DNA of 64,000 nucleotides. It comes from Adenanthera pavonina (taxonomy: Eukaryota; Streptophyta; Magnoliopsida; Fabales; Fabaceae). The notes below the pieces were generated by a model. It worked only from the letters and a program-made list of their open reading frames with translations. It did no database searches and was not told where the DNA came from. Location: NCBI GenBank assembly GCA_026686845.1, contig JAIVEN010000014.1, forward strand, positions 15,238,001-15,302,000. Direction: 5' to 3'. The translations under genes and the position numbers were made by a program. Positions 12,129 to 24,624 of the stretch are shown one piece after another (the first letter of the stretch is position 1; each line of letters begins with the position of its first letter).

Positions 12129-12441
12129 ACTCCATTTTAAAATATAAAGCAAATTTAACTACCTCTCTTCCACCGAAAAGAGTAGTTAAAGTTGATTGTA
12201 TAACTTAACATTTTAAAAAATTACGATAATTTTTTTAAATTATTCTATCTTTATTATTATCTTTTTTAATCTTTTTCCACCATAAAGAAAAAAGTCAATT
12301 ATTCATCTTAATTTAAATCTTTCATAAATAGGGTACAATTGAAAAATATATATTAAATGGTTACTAATTTTTTTAAAATAATTTATATTTTAAAATTTTA
12401 TTTTTCACTAAATCTGACTTATATTTTGGAATATGGCAGTA
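12129..12441. mobile_element. Stowaway-like MITE
   Basis: The left end ACTCCATTTTAAAATATAAA is mirrored by the right end, which read on the other strand gives ACTGCCATATTCCAAAATAT. About 310 bp, AT-rich, non-coding. Confidence 0.6.
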
Positions 12442-13418
12442 TTACATTAGGAATATTTTTCTCAGCTTCTGATAAACCCTGTTCACTGGACTGAGGAGAA
12501 AAGAATTATTTCATAGCCACCATTACCCATTTGTCATTTGCAAGCAACGGCATGTGCTATGAGGGTTGTGAAAGAAGTCCGGCGTCCATATTGCATTGCA
12601 CATGACCTTTCTCTTTCTTTTTTCTTTTCTGGGTGAATTTCACAAGACTTTCAATTTAAGCTAATATTTAACAACTGGAAATAGGGTGGTAAAGCTCAGC
12701 TTGATAATGTTCAGGCCTTTTTGGGTATTACTTTAACTTAGGGAATCTTATAAAGGCTCGAGTCCATTTATGCAGACATAGCAAGGAAGCCATTTGACCT
12801 TAACAGGAGCAGCAGTTTTATTTTCTTAGGAGATGAGATCGAGAATGTTATTTTCTTGAGAGTTCGTGCGCAAACATTCCATTAAGATGAAGTTGACATG
12901 ATCTTCATGACATTTTATTCAGACATTGTCATTACCCTTTGCCAGGAATTGGTGGAATCAATGGATAAGGCAGAAAGGAGGAAACCTGCATAAAATTTTC
13001 CATTAGTGTAAAAATTCAAGGGAAAGGAAGTAGGTTGTGTATACAATAATAGTAACATACCATTCAGTCAAAAACTTGTTCGGGTTGTATACATTGATTC
13101 TTGAAATAATAAAAGATAAATTCAGGAAAATTCTCAGGAGAAGCCAGAAAAATGGGCTTCAATCCTTTCTACATGAATATTCAGCTATCAATAGTTTCAT
13201 AACATATATATGAAGTTATGTGGATACCGAAACTGCTGAACCAAAGCTTTCATCCACCAAGAACATGAAATCTGCAAGGCCTAAGGCAAACGCAGTGATG
13301 TACAAAAGGATCATCCATGGCTGCAGATAGATGCACATAAAAACAGCACTTATGTGAACAGATGATCAGCTGCGTCTACGATTCTCATGACCATGGTGGC
13401 TGTGACAAAAGCATCTGG
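12442..13418. other. Intergenic; 3' flank of the FLZ gene
   Basis: No gene recognised. The part nearest 13418 is likely the 3' UTR of the minus-strand FLZ gene. Confidence 0.5.
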
Positions 13419-14716
13419 TTAAGTAGCAGTGAGGATGCCGGTTTTGAAAAGCTCCCTGCCGCTTTCTAGTTCTAGTTCTAGAGATTTTTCACAAGGACTG
13501 GATTTCTCCAATTGCTCGTCAATCATGATCTCCAGAGCACGGCAAGTCAAACTGCAAAATGCTTTTTCACCTCTGCAGGATCAAAAAGGAAAACAATCTT
13601 AGAATGAAATTGTACCCATCAAAGGAAATGTTACTCAAAACACAGAGATCCAACTTTAACAATGCTAACCAACCTATACATGTAAATATCTTTTCCCTCT
13701 TCCAGTTTCTTGTTGCAATGGCAACAAAAACTCAAGAAAGCATGAGAGGGATACTGGATTGGAGATTGTGAGCAGTTTGCCACAGGGGACACTCCATTTT
13801 CCTTCTCTTCATTCTTGCCATGACTTCTAAGATCATTAGAATAGGTTTCCAAGATGCAGTCACCAAAAATATGAGTTGTTTTGGGATTTGGACCATGGGA
13901 AATTACACGTGTGTAGTCTTCAGAGTCTTCAATCTCACCAGCAGATAGAGATTGAACCAGTTCAAGAGATGATACATGTTTTGAATTCAGTTCTGCAGGC
14001 AGTGAGGTCTTTGAGACATGGCTTCTTCCCATAAAATGAGATATTGCTTGGGTGGACATATCTTTCATTGAAGAATCCCCAGAGTCCAAATCATTGTTGG
14101 AAAGAGTCAAACCAGAGAAGTTTCTAAATGGATTGCAGGAGTCCATTGAAGAAGACCGGGTTTTGCCAGATAGCTCATGCTCTGAGCAGGTTTCACCAAT
14201 CTCAAAAAGAGTATTGGAATTACCCTTGTGAATAGCAGATCCATTCTGGGTATAAGGAAGCTTGCAAAAATCTTTGGGTAAAGACTTAGATGCCTCAAAA
14301 GAGTTACCATAGTTCAGACAATTAGAGAAATTGATCCTCATTCGGGGACTGATAATTGGGCTCTTACTCTCTGATGAAGGTAGAATTTTCCCAGAAAATT
14401 CAGAAGAATCATTAAAAGAATCTAGTATGCTTAGGCCTACTTTGCTGCAATCCCAGCTCCTCTGGCATGATTTTGGAGTTCTAGCAGGGTTGCCTAAAGT
14501 TGAGAGCACTTTAACATCAAGAGGAGATGTGGGGCTCCTCATTGAATCAGAATCTAACAAGCTGTTAGGAACAAGACCCACAAACAGACGAGGGACGTTG
14601 AAAATTGACTTGCTTTTGAGTTTACTCCCCAAACCAAGAGATTGAGAATAGTAGTCCCAGTTACTATCCATGTGATATTGATGCTTCTGGGGAGACCCGG
14701 TCCTCTTCCTCAGCAT
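13419..14716 (-). CDS. FCS-like zinc finger (FLZ, DUF581) protein
   Basis: Two exons on the minus strand, 14716-13674 and 13572-13419, joined at GT-AG in frame, give 398 residues. The start MLRKRTGSPQK is the usual start of the long FLZ proteins and fixes the ATG at 14716; the in-frame codon three positions upstream is TTG. The N-terminal half is Ser-rich and carries FNVPRLFVGL, RSPTSPLDVKVLSTLGNP and SWDCSKVGLSILDS, typical of the FLZ8/10/11 subgroup. The FLZ domain (about residues 325-372) has the Cys pairs CCHC, ending at C334, and, across the intron, CSLTCR. FLZ proteins are adaptors that bind SnRK1 kinase subunits through this domain; that role is from family knowledge. A splice acceptor lies just upstream of the ATG, so the leader is spliced. 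Confidence 0.92.
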
Positions 14717-15414
14717 TATCTCCAATCACCTGCAGAAAACAACACAAGTTTGATCACATAAACAGAAAAACACAGAAGGGGTTTTTAATATATGATGCCA
14801 TAACGCCACATCTGTGGAAAGATTAATCCTTTGAATGCGCGTGGAAAAGGCGAGCATTCAGGTTCGAAAGTTTTGAAGAAAGAAAATTATTGTTGCCTCT
14901 TTAATTCCAAGACTCTCTAAAGAAACCCAGAAAAGAAAATAAATGAATGAAGAGGCAATAGTGGATCTCTGAATAGGCGATGAAATGTCATCTCAAACGC
15001 AAAAGCAGTAAACGACATTGACGGCAAAAACCCAAATGCAAAGGGGAAAGAAATTTTCGAAACCATCAAAATAACGCTCGAGTCATTCCAAATCCCATCG
15101 CTAAACAGAGCAGCGAACGAATAGAGTAAGAAGAAAATGAAAACTACCAGTAACCGCACAAGCAGAAGAACCCCAGATGTAGAGAAAAAAAACTTTTGTA
15201 TCCCTATCAGAAGCACAAATGAAACAGATTTATCATGCATGAGATGACATTGGAGAGAGACCTCAGAACGCTCCCACAAACGCTCCCACAAAAACAAAGA
15301 AGATAAAGTTGAGCAGAATCAAAAAGGAAATAGACTAGAAATCAGAATCATTCCATGGAAATAAAAAACTAATAGCCACGACAGAGTGTGAAATACATGG
15401 AGGGATAAACCGAC

Positions 15415-15720
15415 CTGGGTGTTCTATCCTTGTGCTCTGAGAACTTCACAGGGTTGGATGTAGAAAAGAGGAGGTCCAAATGCAGTAAAAATAAGGGCCG
15501 GAGGGGTGAAACTTGTGCCGTACTCTCCTCTCGTTCTCTCACTCTCTCTCCCCTCTATTGCATGCCTCAAAATCAGCGAAGCAATGAGCTTCTGAGATAC
15601 TCCTCCCCTCTCTCTCACACTAGAAATGACAGGGACTCTCTCTTTCTCTCTCTCTCTCTCTAGAGTAAATGTAATAGTTTTACGACAGTGCAATAGCCCA
15701 CAGGATTGAAGATAGTTTGT
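15415..15720 (-). promoter_or_regulatory. Probable leader exon and CT-rich promoter edge of the FLZ gene
   Basis: On the minus strand a donor (AACACCCAG/GTCGG) sits at 15414/15413 and could join the acceptor immediately upstream of the FLZ ATG, giving a leader intron of roughly 0.7 kb. The leader carries a GA/CT-rich tract near 15630-15662. A 104-codon minus-strand frame (15738-15424) ends inside this exon. Whether its ATG is transcribed is unknown, and it resembles no protein I know. No clear TATA box was seen, as is common for CT-rich plant promoters. Confidence 0.45.
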
Positions 15721-15739
15721 ACTACTACTTTTTCCCATA

Positions 15740-17260
15740 TTTGCTGGATGGGTTCACAGCAAAACGGTGCTGTGTAAAATTATGACGGGTTTAGGCTGGT
15801 ATTAACTTTTTCCTTCTTTGACATGCCCTGTTCACCGTCGTCGACGTCCAATTGTATTTAATTTACTCGTTCGTATTTAATTTAAATTCATTGATGAAGA
15901 CAGTAGTAGTAGTATCTTATTCATCCTCTCACACGTCAAATTCAGATGATTATTACCTGGGTTACCCCTCTGCACGAATTACATCAAGGGGTTTTACTGT
16001 ATTCATTGATACAAATTAATTATCGTATCATAAACTGTACTACTCAATATTCTTAGATTGATTTGTAGTACAATATAGTAATTAAAGGAAAAAAACTTTA
16101 TTATTATTCCGTCTAGGCTGAGGTGGCAATATATTGGATGGAGGTTATGGACCATTGAGAGTTGAAAGGGAAAGTAAAACAAAACAAAGAGAGGTATGGC
16201 CATGGGGGAACAGTGTGAATCTCTTTTCAGCGAGAGGGATCACAAACGACAAAATAGGGGTGAGAGGTGAATTATATCATAACTGACAAAACAAGGGAGC
16301 GCGGGTCACAGCGATGGTCAATTGACTGAGGGAGGCAGGCCCACTTCTCGCCCCACACGTACATACAATGCATCCACCGTTTAAATTTCTGGTTCCTTTA
16401 AGTTCAAGACAAGCCACTCTCCTACCATACTCTCTGTTTTCTTTCTTTCTATCTTTAATTTAATAAATAATAACAGTATATCAGACAAGCTTCAATTATT
16501 AAATGTTTCCATATTACTACCAGAAGGTTTATTTTCTCTGCCCAAAAAAAAAACTTTGAATTATTGAGACTACTTATATATGGAAAAAAAAAATCAATAA
16601 CGACACGAGATGCTATTACTGATTTTACTTTCTTGTCCTGTGCTGATGGAAAAAATTAGAAAAATGTACTCGATCTAATTTCTAATATATATAACATAAA
16701 ATATGCATTGAGTGATTCATCAAGCTAAACTAAACATGCAACATGTCAAAATTAAATATCTATCACGCCATAGTTATTATATTTTCTTATTTTTTAAAAT
16801 TATACTCATTTTTTCTCCAATTACTTTCCTCTATTTTTTTTGGTATCAAATCAACAGGTATTTGGTGGTAACTACATTAAATTTTGACTAATTCATGTTG
16901 CATTAGTAGAAATGATATAGACATAATTTTATGCTATTGCATTAGAAAAGGGATAAATCGCACTACTAGTGTACGGATTTAATAATGGATATAATGTTAT
17001 AAAAGTCATGAGGTTTGTTCTAACTTTAAAGAAGTTTGGTAACCCAACTAAGGTAAATTTCTTGTAACAGAAAAAAAGGGGTTCATATTCCTAATAGTCT
17101 TTCTTTTTTTGGGAATTCCTGATAGGGGGATAACTTGGGTGGGAATATATTGAAAGGTCTCGTGAAGAGATTTGTTTGTCCGGCATTATAGAAGATTAAG
17201 ATTGTCGTCACATGCTTTGAGAGGAAGAATGGAACGTGACATGAGGCACAGGTTTGGGAA
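15740..17260. other. Intergenic, nothing recognised
   Basis: AT-rich sequence with no credible exon, RNA gene or repeat boundary that I could support. Confidence 0.5.
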
Positions 17261-17263
17261 TTT

Positions 17264-17836
17264 TAGGGTGTGTTTGGCACCATTTTTTAAATCTTGGTTT
17301 GGGGTTAAAACCTTTGGGTGTGTTTAGGAGAATTTCCCGTTTTGGTTTTAGAATCATTATTTACCCAGAACCGAGGTTTGGAAGAAGCAGGAGGAATGCT
17401 GCTTTTCCGTTTTCCTTTTCTATTTCTATCTAGATTTATTTTAAAGTCAAATAAAAATAGACCAATAAAAATGAGAAAAAATAAAAAATTTAGGAAAATA
17501 AAATTTTCACAAAATATTTTCTATTTATTGACCAAAATGTTCATTCAAAATTTTAACTTTTATAGATTATGACCTGTAAGAAAATATTATATCAGATATA
17601 TTATGTTCTCAATTGAGTAAATGCAGATTAAATTTTAGTCCAAGAAAATTAAATTAATCATGAAATAGAGTTTAAGCTCAATTTAGAGAAAAATTATGAG
17701 TTTTGTCAAAATCAATTTTCAAATAAATCATCCAAACATACACACATTAGTCAAAAACTAATTTTTATCATAACTACGTTATGAAACCAATTTTATAAAA
17801 ACTCATTCTTCACTAACTGAAAACCAAATGAGTCCT
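17264..17836. mobile_element. Possible hAT/Mutator-type non-autonomous element
   Basis: The left end AGGGTGTGTTTGGCACC and the right end CCAAATGAGTCCT are loosely inverted. The phrase GGGTGTGTTTAGG recurs at about 17308, suggesting one element nested in another. The GGGTGTGTTTGG/CCAAACACACCC type of end is common in plant non-autonomous elements. No transposase frame is present. Confidence 0.4.
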
Positions 17837-18162
17837 TAGCCTTTGGCAAAAGTTCATAATGGCGTAGCTAGCTCTCTCAAAATTTCACCAAGGGATCATG
17901 TTTCCGGCTGAGAATCTCAAATCCCAGCCCTATGATTTGTGATTACCATCTCTATTGTTTTCATGAGAATAAATAATAGGATAGCTAGACAATGCTATTA
18001 TCAACACTTTATTTATTCTCTTTTCAATTTATTGTTGTTCACGTACGTTTTATCACATTTTTCCAACACATAGTTGCAGATAATTTGATACTGTCTCTCG
18101 TATCCCAAATATAGGTTTTTCCTTAGCCTCAAGTATAGAATCATTTTCAAAATGTGAAATAC

Positions 18163-18434
18163 TCCCTCTGTTTCAATATATAAGATATCTTTTGAATAAA
18201 TTTATGTTTCACAATATAAGATATTTTGTGGATGATATAGTATATATAATTTCCTTTAACCAAAAAATGCCCCTAAGAAATTATAGAATTTAATTAATGT
18301 TAGAGATTTAATTCATGGATCAACTATATTAAATGAGAATAATTTAAAAAAGAGTGAAATTTTTTTTCAATTATTAATTATCACTTTTGAATTGTGTGTA
18401 ACAGTTAAAAATATCTTATAAATCAGAAAAAAAT
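18163..18434. mobile_element. Stowaway-like MITE
   Basis: The left end ACTCCCTCTGTTTCAATATA and following TAAGATATCTTTT are mirrored by the right end AAAAATATCTTATAAATCAG. About 270 bp, non-coding. This is the clearest CTCCCTCTGTTTCA-type end in the window. Confidence 0.65.
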
Positions 18435-20129
18435 GAGTAGCATTTATTATGCACCTAACAAAAACTTATTTAATCCATATAAAAAAGAGAAAGAAAAATA
18501 TTAAATAAGATTAGTTTTTAAAAAAATATTAAAGGATACTATATATAAAGAGTAGTATATACCTGCCCTGTTTCTAAACATAAAACATAAAAATGAGTTT
18601 TTTTAAAATATAAAATACATAGAGGAGTTATTTGATGTATTTATAATTTTTTTTTCAGTTTTATCCTCACATTAAACATCATTGAATTTCATGAACTAAT
18701 ATTAAATGGGAACATTTTATAAAACTGTTTTAAATTTATGATAAATTTAATACATATTTTTTTATTTGAATCTTATATTTACAAATTGAGGGATTATAAT
18801 ATAATGTTTCTCTTCACGTGCTTGATAGGGAAACCATGGACGAAGAAGGTTGTAGAAAAGCAGAAGAGCTAGCAGACAAAACTCGGAACATGAGAAATCC
18901 TCATTCGGAGCTCATTAGGTGATGAGTACTATATGGTCATCGCATCTAGATTCAAATTTAAAGTTTTTATTTTTTATTTTTTTAAAATAATAAAATCATG
19001 TTTTTGAAAAATAATAGTTATACAATTATTTTTATTTTATATTTTGTATATAATAAGAAAAAATATAAAATATAAAAATAAATCAGAGCACTTAAATCTC
19101 GGCTGTCCCAATTCAAATTGAATTTGGACGGTCTTTTGGGTTGGGGGTGGGGCAGCAGTGAAGTGGGTGGATGTAGTTAGAAGCTCTTGTTTACAATTTT
19201 GTAAAAAGAAAATGTAACTGATATAAAAAAAGGTGCATTTACGATAGATTTATGTATCTGGATTTGGATATTAAATAATAAGATTTTCTGGCCAGTAAAA
19301 AATCTCGCTCTTTAATGAGTGAATAAGCAAACTCAGAGATCACTTTTATTCATTGCATACACCTCATTTTTTTGGCCAATAAATTATAATCCTCGTTTAT
19401 TTGGGGATTGCATTGGTCATCCTGCTTGGGCGTGATGTGTGTAACAAGACAATAAAAAAATAGAATAACGGATAAAAATGAGCCCAATACAAGTCTAATT
19501 ATATCAAATAGACATATATTTATTTGCTATATATTAACATGTTTATGTGATAGATTTTTTTCCCCCTGCCTGTGAGGTGCCTCAGTTTTCGGTTTTGTCG
19601 TTTTATGTGACTCAGATTCAGCTTTTCATGAAGTTGTACTATGAGAGACCGGGCACTAAGACCTGACACGTGTGCGTTTCAATCGTGCACCCCTGTAAAG
19701 TCCAACAGCTATGAAGAAGAGATTCTTCCACACGGGGGTCGAGAGCGTTGTTTATTTTTAACTTTAACTTTTTTGTATGCTAAAATAAAATAGAAAATAA
19801 AACCTCAATCACTTTACTATTTGTTGAAATATCGTGAGCAAATAAAATAAATAATATTTATTATATATATTTTTTATATATAATGAGGGTTCAAATCCTT
19901 GTCCTTAACCTAAATTCTATCACATTCTTATCACCTGAATTAATCTCATGTGACATTATATTTTTTTCTTAGTTATAAAATGTGAACTTGAGAAGAAAAC
20001 ACAAATATATTATATACACATGTCATAATTTTTATAAATAGAATATTATAATTATACTCTTTTAACAGAATACGACACCATTCAATATTTTCCTTGCCTT
20101 TTTTACTTTTAAAATACATATAATACATC
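18435..20129. other. Intergenic, nothing firm
   Basis: No gene supported. A 28-codon frame at 18836-18922 (MDEEGCRKAEEL...) stands in locally less AT-rich sequence and might be an exon scrap, but it has no splice context. Confidence 0.45.
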
Positions 20130-21115
20130 TATGCGATTATCAGGCGAATGAAATAGATTGAAAGCCAAAAATAGAAATGGAATTGCAAAATGGTACTCCT
20201 TTGATCATTTATATAAGTTAACTCCTAAAAGAATTTTAGGATGTTAAATATAAGTTATTTTGTAAAAATTTATAAAATATTAATTATTTTATTTAAAAAA
20301 AAATTCAAGTAAAAATATTTTTTCTTAAAAATTATTTTATAGAGTATTAATTATTTTAAAAAATTCAAATATACTCTATGATATTAATTATGGATAAGAA
20401 TAGAAATTAAAGTAAATATTAGATAATTTTATTAATGTAACTAATATTTTTAAAATAATTAAAAATTACTTATATTAAACACCGGAGGAATAACTATCTA
20501 AACTGGTTTTGCTAACTAAATTATATTAGATTCGAACAACAAATACGTGAATAAGAATGACAATTTTAAACCGGCATAATCGTAATGTTGCTACCTACGC
20601 TCCAACCAGACACAGAGAAGATGTCGTGAAATAGTTCAATGTAATGTATGGGCGACAACTTTGTCAATGTCAGTTTAAAAATAAAAATGATCCCAACTCC
20701 CAAAAAATTCTTGCTGGCCATTTCAGTCATGTGAAACGTAATATAGCATTATTTTAATCAAAGTTACGTCATCAATTCACGGGTACACGTGCCATGCCTT
20801 TCAAAAAATATTTCAGGTTTTATTACGATAGAAAAAAAATAATTCTACTAATTATAATGGAGTAGGAAATAATGGCGTTAAATGAGAGACAGAGGAATTG
20901 ATGAATCCGAGCAAATAATTTTTGTTTTCTGTGTCTCGTTCTCAGCTTACATCACATGTTCGGGAGCAATGAATGAAACATTCATTTCTGACCTAACGCC
21001 AAATTGGGCCCCAAAACCCAACTAGCTCCAAATTTAGTGGCCCAAACAACCCAAAAATCAATTATGGGCTAATGGGCCATGCATAGAATGTGACCCTAAT
21101 TTGAGACAAGATGAC
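20130..21115 (+). repeat. Direct repeat copy A
   Basis: Matches copy B (26815-27305) in the same orientation. Shared landmarks in order are ATCAGGC(G/T)AATGAAATAGATT, AAAGCCAAAA, TAAACTG...CTAACTAA, GAGAGACA(G/A)AGGAA, CACATGTT(C/T)GGGAGCAATG, CCTAAC, CCAAATTTAGTG and GACCCTAATTT. Copy A is longer because it holds a Stowaway-like insertion at 20196-20490 and extra sequence after it. No coding content was seen in either copy. Confidence 0.7.
20196..20490. mobile_element. Stowaway-like MITE with TA target duplication
   Basis: Flanked by TA at 20194-20195 and 20491-20492. The left end CTCCTTTGATCATTTATATA and the right end (other strand CCTCCGGTGTTTAATATAAG) are inverted. The matching place in copy B of the surrounding direct repeat has no insertion, so B is a natural empty site. 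Confidence 0.7.
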
Positions 21116-22138
21116 ACTTGTGCACGTCGTGACTATGTACGTGTTTTGATTTGCCTTCCTTTCAATAGTATATTGGTTTTATGGCTTTTTGGGCTCCTGC
21201 TTTAGCTGTTTTCATCTTAATCCTCGAAGAGTTACTCCTATTTAAATTTAATAATATTTAAATTTAATCATAATATCAAATGTCAAATAATTATTAAAAA
21301 GAAAATTGCACTGTTTTTGAATGAAACGCCCCCTTTTCACTGAAAAAGAAAATTGCACGATGCTAGTCCTAGGACTGATATTTATACATACACACGACGT
21401 TGATACTGATCATAAAAATCAGCAGCTAATGTTTGACTCCCTTCTTGGTATGCTATTTGATATTAGATATTTGATAGTCTAAGAAAATTTTCTCTTGTGA
21501 TGGAGCAAAATGTATAAATAAAGGCCTAGAAACATGTTAGAAAATGAATTTTACGGGGAACAGAACAAGCCCATCCATTGATAACTGAACGCAGAGATAC
21601 ACAAAGAGCTTACGAGATCAATACAACAAGAGGAATTTGGGGTCTACATCATTTCCATAACCAAGAAGCACCGCACACGATAATGCAGCAGCCAAAGAGG
21701 AGGTCCTCCTTAATCGAAGGAGCCAAAAATTTATCTGCTTCAAATAGTACAAATCATGTTGCCTCTGCGTCCAACCTTCCTTAGAAGGTATATTGAGGGT
21801 CCCTCTTTTCCCCCACAAGAGACGCATCATCATTTGATTATTAAATAACCCTGGGAAAAAACTTGCTAAAACCAGGCGCGCCACTTGAAACAAATACAAG
21901 TCTGAGAACAGATATACTAAGAGATCCTGCTTTTTAACTTCATACGTTAATGGAATCGCCAGTGGAATCACGAGAACCACCCAAGTCAGGACACATTCAG
22001 TCACTAGAACTGCCTGTACAAAAAAAAACACGAAACTGCCCTAGTTGCACTGTTAAGGCACACGACCATGCCTCATCTAATAATCCTTTTTCCCTTCCAC
22101 GTCCGAATAGTACCTTCGCTAGGCCGAGCGGCGCATCT
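21116..22138. other. Unassigned segment beside the copia 3' end
   Basis: This segment stands where the copia 3' LTR should be but does not match the 5' LTR. On the plus strand TATAAATA at 21513 is followed by a leader-like stretch and short open frames (for example 21680-21784, MQQPKRRSSLIEGAK..., and 21950-22141, MESPVESREPPKSG...); on the minus strand an open frame covers 22031-21618. None resembles a protein I know. It could be part of another element's LTR in plus orientation, or displaced host DNA. Confidence 0.3.
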
Positions 22139-22155
22139 TAATAGATTGTCCTTAA

Positions 22156-22170
22156 CTCTCCCCTCCCCTT
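22156..22170 (-). other. Polypurine tract
   Basis: On the minus strand it reads AAGGGGAGGGGAGAG, immediately before the 3' LTR stub. This is the expected plus-strand primer of the element. Confidence 0.8.
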
Positions 22171-22837
22171 AAACAAGAGGGTGTTGGAAACACCTGAAGT
22201 TTGCTACTCAAGTTGCTGAATTGATTAGAGGTAAGAGGCTTAGTCATGCAGTCTACAATTTGATTTGATTTAGGAACATATATAATCTTCAATTCCTTTG
22301 CTAAAACCTGGTCATGTATAAAATGGACATTTATCTCGATCTGCTTGGTGCAAGCATGTTGAACTAGATTAGAAGCAGTGGCATTGGCACTTAAATTGTC
22401 ACACTAAATGATTGGTGTTCTAATAGGAGGAAATTGTAACTCACGGAGAAGTGCTTTTAGCCAAGAAATCTCTGTTGCAAGGTCAACAAGTCCTCTATAC
22501 TTAGACTTTGTGCTTGAGTGTGATACAACATGTTGCTTCTTCGAACCCTAAGACACTAAATTGTTCTCGAAATAAATGCAGAAACTTGCAGTCGACCTCC
22601 TATATATCATTCACATTTACAGCCTAGTTTGCATCGCTAAATCCAACAATATCCAGTTGAGGTGCTGATTTGATATGTAGGCCCATTGTTGCTATACCTT
22701 TAAGGTATCTTAATATCTTTTTGGCAGCTTGTAGGTGAATATCCATAGATGCATTTAGATATTGACTGAGTTTGTTGACTGAAAAATAAATGTCAGGATA
22801 AGTGGTTGTAAGATATTGTAATGCTTCAATAATTCTT
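22171..22837 (-). pseudogene. copia RNase H and polyprotein C-terminus remnant
   Basis: Minus-strand reading gives YLTTTYPDIYFSVNKLSQYL, AAKKILRYLKGI, SSTKSKYRGL (normally SSTEAEY) and VPKSNQIVDCMTKPL, ending with a Leu-Arg-Gly-Gly tail directly before the polypurine tract. Stops and frameshifts occur within it. Confidence 0.85.
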
Positions 22838-23545
22838 CTATATAAGAAGTAGATCATTTAATAAATTAGCACCAGTAAAAGACAAACATTTCCCTGTAGC
22901 CATAGGAGTGTTGTAAGGAGCACCATTTAACATGTCAAATTTCTTTAACAAGTCATATATGTATTTGCCTTGACTCAGAACCAGACCAAAATTATCTCTA
23001 ACGATCTCAATCCCAAGGAAATAATGTAGAGCACCTAAGTCTTTTAAAGTAAATAGGCTATGCAAGTTCTCAGTGAATTTCTTCAGTGACTTAGAATCAT
23101 TACTAGTCACTAGTATGTTGTCTACATATATAAGTATGAACAACACACTTTTATTATGCTTGAGGAAAAAACAGAATTATCACTCTTCAAGTTTCTAAAT
23201 GCCCATTTCATCAAAATTGAGTTCAATCAATCAAACCAAGCTTTAGGGGCTTGCTTTAAACCATACAAGGCTTTAGATAACTTGTAGACATGAGATGGCT
23301 TAGATGGATCTACAAAACCTTCAGGTTGTTTCATGTATACTGCTTCTTCTAGATGACCATTTAAAATGGCATTGTATCCAACTGTTTGATGTCCCATTCA
23401 AAGGTCACAACTAGAGTTAAAATGACTCTAATTGTTGCAACTCTAAATACAGGACTATAAGTTTCACCATAATCTAGCCTGGGATCCTATTGAAACCCCT
23501 TAGCTACTAATCTTGCCTTTTGTTTGTAGATCGTCCTTCAGAGTT
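22838..23545 (-). pseudogene. copia reverse transcriptase remnant
   Basis: Translated piecewise on the minus strand this gives KARLVAKGF, YSPVFRVATIRVILTL, WDIKQLD and, in one open block (23146-22838), ILIYVDNILVTSND and LKDLGALHYFLGIEI. These are the ordered motifs of the copia RT (RVT_2). The active-site YVDD is YVDN here, and several stops interrupt the rest. Confidence 0.88.
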
Positions 23546-24624
23546 AAGTTTGCTTTTAAACACCCACTTACAATCAACTATATTTGAAGTACCATTATAG
23601 GGAACCAAAATCTAGGTTTTGTTTCTCTCCAAAGCATTGATTTCTTCCAACATGGCTTGCCTTAATTGTGGAAGGTAACACTTCTGCTGAGCTCATTTGT
23701 TTTGAATTGACATTATCAATTATATGTGTGAAGCCCACATATGGATATTACGGCCTGTAAATGCCATTTTTGCTTCTTGTAATCATTTGACATCTTGGGA
23801 TTTGCTGTTGATCTAGTTCTTCAATTGGTGCAGGTTCTAGGTTGGTTACAGATTCTGGATCATCATTTCGAAAATTGATTGATGAAGATGTTTGTAAATC
23901 ACCTACTATTGAAATTTCTGCAACAGCTTCATTTTGATCATTGTCATTTGGCTCCAATTCTCTATGCTCAGATGAAACAAATTCATCTTCAGTTCTCACT
24001 TGTTCTTGCTATTGGTTCAGGTTATTGTTGGAAACTAGATCACCATTTGTTTCCATATCAAAGCTGCTGAAATGTTGCAAAAAAGTAGTGTCAGTGGTAA
24101 TAGTAACACTAGAAGATTTCTCGTTTCTATTTAGAAAACTATTAGTAAAAGAAAAATTTCTTTCATCAAAAACCACATGTTGAAAGGTGTAAATTCTCCT
24201 TGAAGAACTCAAGCATTCAAACCCTTCATGATTAAGGTTATAACCCCAAGAAAACACATTTCTGATTGTGAAATTGTAGTTTATGACTATTATATGGCTT
24301 AAAATAAGGATAACAAGCACAACCAAAAGTCTTCAAAGCAAGATAATTTGGTTTTCTGTTGTAAAAGACAAGGGGCTTTTTCCATCTAACACATTAGTTG
24401 GCAATCTATTGATCAAGAATACAGCAGTTTGGAAAGCCTCGACCCAATAATAAAAGGGCATTTTGGCTTGAGCGAAAAGGGTTAATCTTATTTCTACCAT
24501 GTAATGATGTTTCCTTTCAACTCTTCCATTTCGAGCTGAAGTGTAGGGGCAAGAACATATAAAAAATTATATCACTAGATTGGGTTATAATTAAAAAGGC
24601 TCTAAACTCTCATCTCCAATCGCT

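Noticed and set aside
14717..14725. Upstream in-frame start for the FLZ protein
   Set aside because: The codon is TTG, not ATG; family proteins start MLRKRT at 14716.
18836..18922. 28-codon frame MDEEGCRKAEEL...
   Set aside because: Too short, no splice signals in phase and no recognisable relative; may be an exon scrap but not supportable.
19880..19910. GGGTTCAAATCC resembling a tRNA T-loop
   Set aside because: No matching stems, D-loop or anticodon arm around it. No tRNA or rRNA gene was found in the window.
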